A DNA stretch of 64,000 nt from Prostheceraeus crozeri. Its lineage: Eukaryota > Platyhelminthes > Polycladida > Euryleptidae. Of the stretch, positions 56,869 through 64,000 are shown piece after piece. The stretch covers positions 1 through 64,000 of the forward strand of contig CAJQUW010008954.1 of the NCBI GenBank assembly GCA_907163375.1. Direction: 5' to 3'. Each line of letters begins with the position of its first letter. The first letter of the stretch is position 1. Below the pieces are notes generated by a model, which did not search any database, was not told where the DNA came from, and saw nothing but the letters and a program-made list of their open reading frames with translations. The position numbers and the translations under genes were made by a program.

Positions 56869-59800
56869 ATTGACTGACATTCGCTTTATGGGACATTCGC
56901 ACACTGGAATTCCAGGATTTCATCAGTGGGAATGTAACGAAAAATTCCGTCAACAACAAGCGTGCAGGAAATGTAGATGCTTATGGGTTATCTTCCCACT
57001 GCCACTACCTTGCCACACCTTCTTCAAGTTAAATCTATCAGTGTAAGGGATGTGGCCTGGTCATTATCACTTCACGAGTTGTCTCGAAATGCCATCTTTC
57101 CCGACGAAGTCAGATCAATCTGCTGACATCGCCGCACTTCACGTTCTCGTCTCTAATTCAAAAGTACTTGTCTGATTTCCGTAAATTTTTGCATATGGAT
57201 AGAAAATATACCCACATACGTGTTCGTGAAGTTTTGTGACGATTGCCACAGATTTTGGACAAATTTGAAGACGTGGGAGAGGCAACCTATATATCACCCG
57301 AAGTAAAAGTAGCATGAGACAAATGTGCAGCTTAATAAGCTTGTGAGCAACATGTTATCGACATTGCAGCTGGCACATGTGCATACATCAAAGAAGTTGT
57401 TGATGTTGCCGACACATTTATAGATTATTCATTTGAGAAGAAGCGATGGAAATGCTGGAATAAAGAGTGATAAATTCTGTTAACATAATGTATCATGCCT
57501 TGTCTTTGAACATTTCAAAAATCACGTTTTTAAGTCACATTTTTAAGATGCTGGTATTGAATACGTCGATCGAGAAATTTCATTTCTCTGATAATAGTTC
57601 ATTTTTGGTTCTCGGTTGAATTGGAGCTGATTTCTCGAATTTCAGATTTCTAAAGTCCTAAGACAGCAAGTGACGATGACTTTATTTTTGACGCAACTTT
57701 ATTCCATTGGAGCTTGCTGAAACGTTGTAGCGCACTGTTGGTGGATGCCTGCGTTAATTGTGAGCTAGTCTGTAGCATTCCTGACAAGCATCCCGATGTG
57801 AGCAGCATTCCTTAAAGGGGCTTTCTCTTTGCATTGACTCATTTCTTCCTTCTGCTGTTCAGTTATGTGCCCTGATGCTTTGCAGTTCTTTTTCATTTCA
57901 TTGTAGGCTTCTTCAGAGCATCTGTTTTGTCCTAGTTCCTATCATTATTTGTCTGTTTTTCATTTTCCATTTCAGGTCAATTTTAATGATCGTTTGACTT
58001 TCGGATTCTTCATTTAAGTGACTTTTTCAGGACATGTCTTCTTTCTCTCCGATCGGTTATTCTAATGTTCATTATTCTTATTTTGTATTCATCAAATATT
58101 TTAGTAAACAATGCGCGAATACAGAAATGAAATCGTTGCGGCAATCAAATCTGTCCTGCAAATGCGATGGTGAATCTTTTTTATTACTCTTTTATTCCTT
58201 TACAATATACACTGAATCTGCAGAGTTTACACTGATTTGAGTTGTTGATAAATTCAATTTGATGAAATGCAGATTTCGAAAGGCCAAGTAGTTGTATCAG
58301 AATTAAAGCAAGTTGTCTATCAACTAAAGCATGCAGTCTTATCTTGTGATTATGTGAGTAATTTCCCTTTGCAGTCTATTCATGCCTGCATTTTACAGGT
58401 TTGTTAAGAGTTTCTGACTCGATATAATTTATTGGTCAAAAGTAAAAAGTAGCAAGCTGCACTTCGCACAATCATGGATTGAAAATAAGATTTTAATGAC
58501 TATAGACAATTTAATACATTATCTAATCAAGTTGCATTTCCATGTCAAAGAAATAGAACTGACCTTATATGAACAATGATTTGAAATGTGTAATACTGGT
58601 GTGACGTAGTCCATAGATGTCGATGAGCGAGTGATAGCATTGAAATGATCATGTTTAAGAGAAATCTATGAATATGGAGGGTATCAATAGGAAGTTGTAG
58701 CTCCATAGAAAATACATTGCAATTGGCGGGCATAAATTGGAAATTTCCGATTCCCGGCAACTTTGATAGAATGCTGTGAAGTGAAGGCATGAACAGTTAT
58801 TTCCTCAAAGTGCATGATTCTATTTGGATTGTGAGTTATGTGTAAATCTGAAAATTGACGAGCACCAATAAATTCCATCACTCATTTCCAAGCACTTTTT
58901 ACATCTATGATGATTTTTGCAATTGAATTTTGTATTTTAGCATTACTGACTTTATGCTCTTTCTTTTCATACTTCATGATTAAATGCCGAAATATTGAAC
59001 ATTTGTATTGACTTAGAATGTCTTCTGTCAGTAAGCTTTCATTGGTGTTCGTCAATTTTTTTGATTTAGGGCAGTGGTTCTTAACCTTTTTGCTCGGATT
59101 CCTCCCTAACAGTTGAAAGTATGTTTAATTCCTCCCTCGAAACTAGTAGGCCACTATTCAAGTTAAAAAAAGAAGTCAAAGATAGCAGTAACAAACATTT
59201 TCAAATGCAGACTTCAGGTCGCCTATCACGAAGAATTTAAGTAGGCCTACATGCAAATGGGAAGTGTTACAAGAAATCCAACAAAAAACTTATGAATGCA
59301 TTGAGCCTGATAGTTGCTGCACACAGAAATATATTGGTAGCTTCTAAATCTGTGGTCGCAGTAGCTATTAAACAGTAGCTGCATAATTAACATCTTGAAT
59401 ATTGGGAAGCGATTAACGAATGATAACTCACACGTGACGGTGAATCAACAAATCCTGTTCATCTCAAATACTCCTTCGAACCTCCTTCCTCCCCAAATGT
59501 TCGCACACAGAAGATAGGCTGCAACACCGTCAACGGCTCTCGCCGACAACTTCGCTTGGAGAGACCAGATTGGGTGAGCGGGCGTTGTTCATGCCGCGTT
59601 AAATACGTCTGAAGATTCGCTCACGGTCAACTACCAATTGTTTGGTCATCCATTGTCTCATGACATAGTCATGTACCGTAGATAGCTGACAAGCTGGACT
59701 TTTGCATGACATTGGAACTTGAAATGTATGCCACGGAAAAATTATTCCTCTAACAATGGAATGGAGATTGCTCTCACAAAACAATAAAATGCATAATAAA

Positions 59801-60672
59801 GCAAGAGGACAAACTGCCTAGCACACAACAATTGATTGCGCTCCTTCCAGTGCATTGGAGGATTGGAGTATCTGTTATCTCCCGCACGGTGATAATCTGC
59901 TTTACAGGTCAAATAATGAGGTAGGATATCTACATTTCATGCACAGAGACCAATAAATTTTCATAGAAATGCGCATGATTATAATTGGTTAATGGACATT
60001 TGCCACAGATATACAAGACAAGCTACCCCATGATTCCTGGTGGACAGAAATCGCAAAATCCTCGTCCTGTTTGCAGGATCAAATATCTCTACATTTTCCT
60101 TCCTTAAAAAACCTACTTTTTTGAAAACTGCATTCAACTTTCAAAATGAATTGTTGCACTGCATGCGCTGATCGAACTGACACAGCCATGCATCATCTCC
60201 ACAGTCACTCAATGTCTCCTTTTCGGCACCACATGAACTAGATGATGTTATATTAACCCTTGCTCCCTGGCGAAATTTTTGAATGTCTTTTAAATCAAGC
60301 AAGCTATGTCACCAGATTTCTAACGGCTTACTTTCTATGCATTATGCAGCTTTTGACAGAAGGATAATAGATTTGGCGTGAGACCTATTTCAAAATTTGA
60401 ATGTTTGGCATATTTTTGCTGATTTCAGTATATTCATTTCCAATGTATATTGCGGTGTCAATTCTTGATGAAATAAGTTGAGATTATATAGAGGATTCTT
60501 CCTATCAATATGAGGATATTCACAAATGCAAAATCTCTGAATTTGAAGTCATCTACTTATTATGCACGCATGTTTGAAATTCAAGCCTCAAATGTGATTC
60601 TTTATTATTTCTGTACTGTTTAGTTCTGGATCTGATCAGCAATTATTGACATTTTCAGAATCATGTTCCTTC
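56869..60672. other. Intergenic stretch, scattered repeat remnants
   Basis: No gene is supported. A single hAT-type terminus, CAGTGGTTCTTAACCTTTTT, starts at 59,073, with no matching right end. The CTGCTTTACAGG repeat lies at about 59,885-59,950. Confidence 0.4.
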
Positions 60673-61445
60673 CATGAGGGAAAGCATCTTGCGAATATCA
60701 ACAGATTATCTGGCGAGGTAGCGATTTTGTGGATAATTTTTTTAAAGGTTCATTTTCGTGTAAAAACTATCTCCGCATGTGAAAATGGTCATCATCTATC
60801 CAAAAACATGTGTAAAATTAAAAAACGACAATTGGTGAAAACGTTGCTATAATTAGTTGGTACATATTTATTTACTAATGCGAGCTGATTTTTCGCCAAC
60901 CGGCGAAATCGTGGATATTGTAATAACTAATTAGTGGTAAGTAGTAATGTTCGTATATTACCTTCACATGAAAATATATTGTATACTCAGTCTGATCTGA
61001 TAAAAAGGGATCTTTTTTAATTCACGAAGGCTTAAACTAAAAAAGTATTTATCTTCCATGAATGTCGCAGTAAATACTATTATATGATTCAAATATTTGT
61101 CATTGCTGTAAATTATTAAATGTCAAGAGATGTTATGAAAATTGATATATGCGGATTCTCTATATTCTTATCATTATCAAAGAATGATAGTCTGCACTTA
61201 TTTCTTAGATAGATTAGCTATATGTGGGGGAAGGTGAGGAGGTGAGGGAGAAATAGAGCCTCGGCTGTAGAGGCGGATTACTAAAGAAAATAAGAGAGAA
61301 AGTCAAAAGTAAAAGGTGGCATACAGAGCGCGAATTGTCGACGGCGAACTTCGCCAGCGAATATGCCGCAAATATGACTGAACTGTAGCATGATAATATG
61401 TAGCTGATTATCTGCCAGTTTTTCGCAAGATTCGTTCCCACAGGG
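60673..61445 (+). mobile_element. TA-target MITE family with CCCTGTGGGAACG termini, copy 3
   Basis: It matches 51625-52395 along its length. The left terminus is altered (CATGAGGGAAAGCATCTTGC), and the right terminus CGTTCCCACAGGG is intact at 61445. Confidence 0.85.
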
Positions 61446-62048
61446 TTTTAGCTTCAGTGTCTCGATGAATGTCACCGAATTGGGCTGTTTCTTTACCTGC
61501 AGAAACTAAATACTGTAATGTGCGATTTTAGTGATATTTGAGTTCAACTAAAAGTTTGAATTATTTGACCTTTGACTTCATCTAATACAATGATGTAATC
61601 ACAGGTAAATTTCATCAACCACCTTAACCATAGATCTTTTGATTCGTGTATGGTTTATTTTATAATTTTTGTTGTCATTTTCCATTTCAAATAGTGATCT
61701 AAGAAGAACTTGTTGAAAATTGGCGGTTTTTATCTTTTGATATTCACCTCAGCCCAGAAAAATGCCCTCATCCCAGAGATGACCTGAAAAATGAAAATAG
61801 TGCTGTTTTTCTGAATTCCGTTTCAATGCCCTCTAGATTCATGTGTGGACTGGCAAATTTGGTGCCAGTTTGGGAGAGCAGGGTGGGCAAAATTCTGTAC
61901 TTAAAAGAAGGCTATCGTGCAGGAGGGATTCCCTGATACATTTTGTAATTCAAGGATTCATGATCATTGAGGTAAAAAAGCCAAAAAATCAACTCCCCCT
62001 TAGGTCGAACGTTTTGATAAAATAGCAAATGTAAAATTTATGTACAGG
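61446..62048. other. Unassigned intergenic stretch
   Basis: No supported feature is seen. Confidence 0.35.
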
Positions 62049-62670
62049 CAGGGACGGCCCTAGGGGAAGACAAGCGAGGCGGTTCGCCTATTTCACTTGC
62101 ATACTCGAGTCTATCTCAAAATGTTTTAAAGATGATGGCTAAGTTTCTAAGTTCAAGTTAGATAAAAGTCAAGTCATTTCATCATTATATTTGCATGTAC
62201 ATGCACTTACTGACGCCAATAGAGACAAGATGTCTGCATTTTCACATGATGACATGACCAAATTTCAAATAAAGCTAGATAGACTATTGTGTTTACAACC
62301 TGTTCAAATATACATTTTTTCAATTCTTAGATAATCGAATAGATCATTTTACATACTGCTCATAATCTATAAATTGCATTCATGAAAACAATTCCCGCTA
62401 TTATTTGTTTTGCTTTGGCATACTTGATCGCATGCACCACTAGGCTTGAATTGCATGAATCTGGGATTAACTAAATTTGTTTCCAAGTCTTCTTTTCTAT
62501 GTTCCGCTGCTTGCCAAAGACAATGTTTTTTGAAAAGAAATTGTTTTGCAATAAGCTCAATGGCTTAGCGGTTGTTGAAGTGTGATTGCGATTGAAAACA
62601 AAATGGGCCTACTACCGTAGTAGAGATGCATAGGATATACGTGGACCCGCGCTCGCTAGGGCCGACCCTG
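62049..62670. mobile_element. MITE with CAGGGNCGGCCCTAG termini
   Basis: CAGGGACGGCCCTAGG at 62049 and the complement GCTAGGGCCGACCCTG ending at 62670 are inverted termini with one or two mismatches. Flanking octamers do not match. The 622-bp body has no coding frame. Such termini are common in hAT MITEs. Confidence 0.65.
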
Positions 62671-62727
62671 GCCAACGTTTCAACAGTCACTGATGTTCTG
62701 CCAACGCACTGATATTGTTCGATAGCT

Positions 62728-62931
62728 TTAAGCTGTTTTCATACTCTTTAAAGCGGATGTTAAAAGGACGCGAGGTATGTACGAATCTTTCCGGTATATG
62801 CTAGTAAAGCAGTAAACTACAAAACGGTTATCGCATACGCGGCGCTGATCATGCATACAGACCTTTTTATGACTGCCCTTAAGAAACATTTCCAACTCGG
62901 AAGTTTCTTCATACATGGCTTTTGCGAACAA
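62728..62931 (-). pseudogene. Possible decayed GIY-YIG fragment of a Penelope-like element
   Basis: RRVCDNRFVVYCFT and KDSYIPR align by eye with the C..RFVV...C and EFYIGKT lines of the copy at 48131-48454. The second Cys pair and the Gly of YIG are lost. It is weak. Confidence 0.3.
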
Positions 62932-64000
62932 TTGTTAAACCAGAACTAAAATAGCTTTCCAGCAATAACGGATGTATTCTTCATCAAAACATTAAATTGC
63001 TCACTTTCCGTATTTCTTCTTTAACGACGCCCTATAATAAAGCCACAGCTGAAAGATCAACTTTTTAATAAATGCCGAACCTCTGATAGCAAGAAATTAG
63101 AAAAGAATGATTAAATGCAGTACACACTACCGTCATTTGAGCTAGAAAGCAAAGTTGCAATGATCAATTCATTTATTATCAGTAGGTAGCCTAATTTTTA
63201 CATAGGCTAGAAGTCATTCGAACTTTCATCTGGCGCAAATTCAGATCACCTATATTGTCATATTACCTTCTAATCCCCTCTTTAACCTCTCTATGTTAGC
63301 CTTAATCAATCTTTTCCTTAATTAACCAAGTTTCCTTAATTTTCTTCTGAGGGGCATGTATGTAGTGGTGAAATGACTCGTCCTACTTCATCAAAGTTTG
63401 ATAGAAGATCTCTTGACTGAAGCGCTATAATATGTACCTTCATATTCAATTTCAGATGACTCAGGCCAACTGCTGCATTTTTCTTGTGTATTAGAAGAAC
63501 TCAACATTCCGTGTTTTGCTTAACTTGTTTAACGTTCGGCAATTCGGCTGACTGAGATTCTTGGAAAATTCAGCTGACAACACTGACCTCGCTGCCTTTT
63601 CTAGTATGCAGAACCCACTGGTCTTGAAGCCTATCAGGTAGAAGATTATAAGATAACATAATGTATATTCTTTTGTGAATGGAATTACAGATACTACAAT
63701 ACGTGTAACACAGAAAATATTCCAGTTGTATACAAAAAAAGTAAATCTGAAAAAGTCACTTATTCGCCAAAGTCAGATAATAAATGGGAAGAAAGAGTTT
63801 TTATACCGTTGAGTGCGGCATAGTGGAAGACGGTAGTGTTGCTGCAATCCTTCTGGCAAAAGGTCGTAGAAGGTGATTCTCATTGCTTTCAATACGATGG
63901 AAAAATCTCAATCTTTGATTAGTTCTTCTTGTTTATTATGCGTGTGTCAGTTCATATCATAACCATCATTGTCTAGTAATATTAGTGTTTCTGATTGCAA
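62932..64000. other. Unassigned intergenic stretch at the window end
   Basis: I see no gene, array or transposon termini in the last kilobase. Confidence 0.35.

Overview
The window is eukaryotic, most likely an invertebrate animal genome. Coding density is very low, with one long host-type open frame in about 52 kb. Transposable elements of many classes are nested in one another, and minisatellites are large. I do not assign a species.

Positions 1 to about 11.8 kb hold the right-hand part of an integrated double-stranded DNA virus-like element of the Polinton/Maverick-adintovirus type. It is far more AT-rich than its surroundings and runs off the left edge. On the minus strand, from right to left, lie a membrane protein, a DUF8207-like protein, a penton-like minor capsid protein, an A32/FtsK-type packaging ATPase, a small conserved protein, a protein-primed family B DNA polymerase, a fibre-like coiled-coil protein, a pVI-like protein and the start of a probable major capsid protein. 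One plus-strand gene between the polymerase and the fibre gene may be a sliding-clamp-like protein. The right-hand structural module is intact. The polymerase is split by about seven frameshifts yet shows almost no nonsense codons, and the fibre, pVI-like and capsid genes are also broken. Nearly every start codon follows a short A-run of the form TTAAAAA-ATG. No integrase or protease lies in the window. A perfect 17-bp inverted repeat at 11,767-11,832 marks the approximate right end.

From 11.8 to 16.2 kb there is a 15-bp minisatellite in two places, hAT-like MITEs with 8-bp target duplications, and a Tc1/mariner copy inserted into one of those MITEs. From 16.6 to 23.6 kb there is a 7-kb array of a 23-bp unit whose three forward frames stay open because of the repeat structure; it is not a gene.

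From 24 to 64 kb the DNA is mostly intergenic. It holds a Penelope-like element fragment arranged as a long inverted repeat with a 15-bp target duplication, a second GIY-YIG fragment, decayed reverse transcriptase, a P-element/THAP9-like transposase remnant, several MITE families with TA or 8-bp duplications, and satellites of 76, 118, 60 and about 25 bp. One apparently intact host gene is present: an intronless TRP-like cation channel at 38,165-40,000 on the minus strand.
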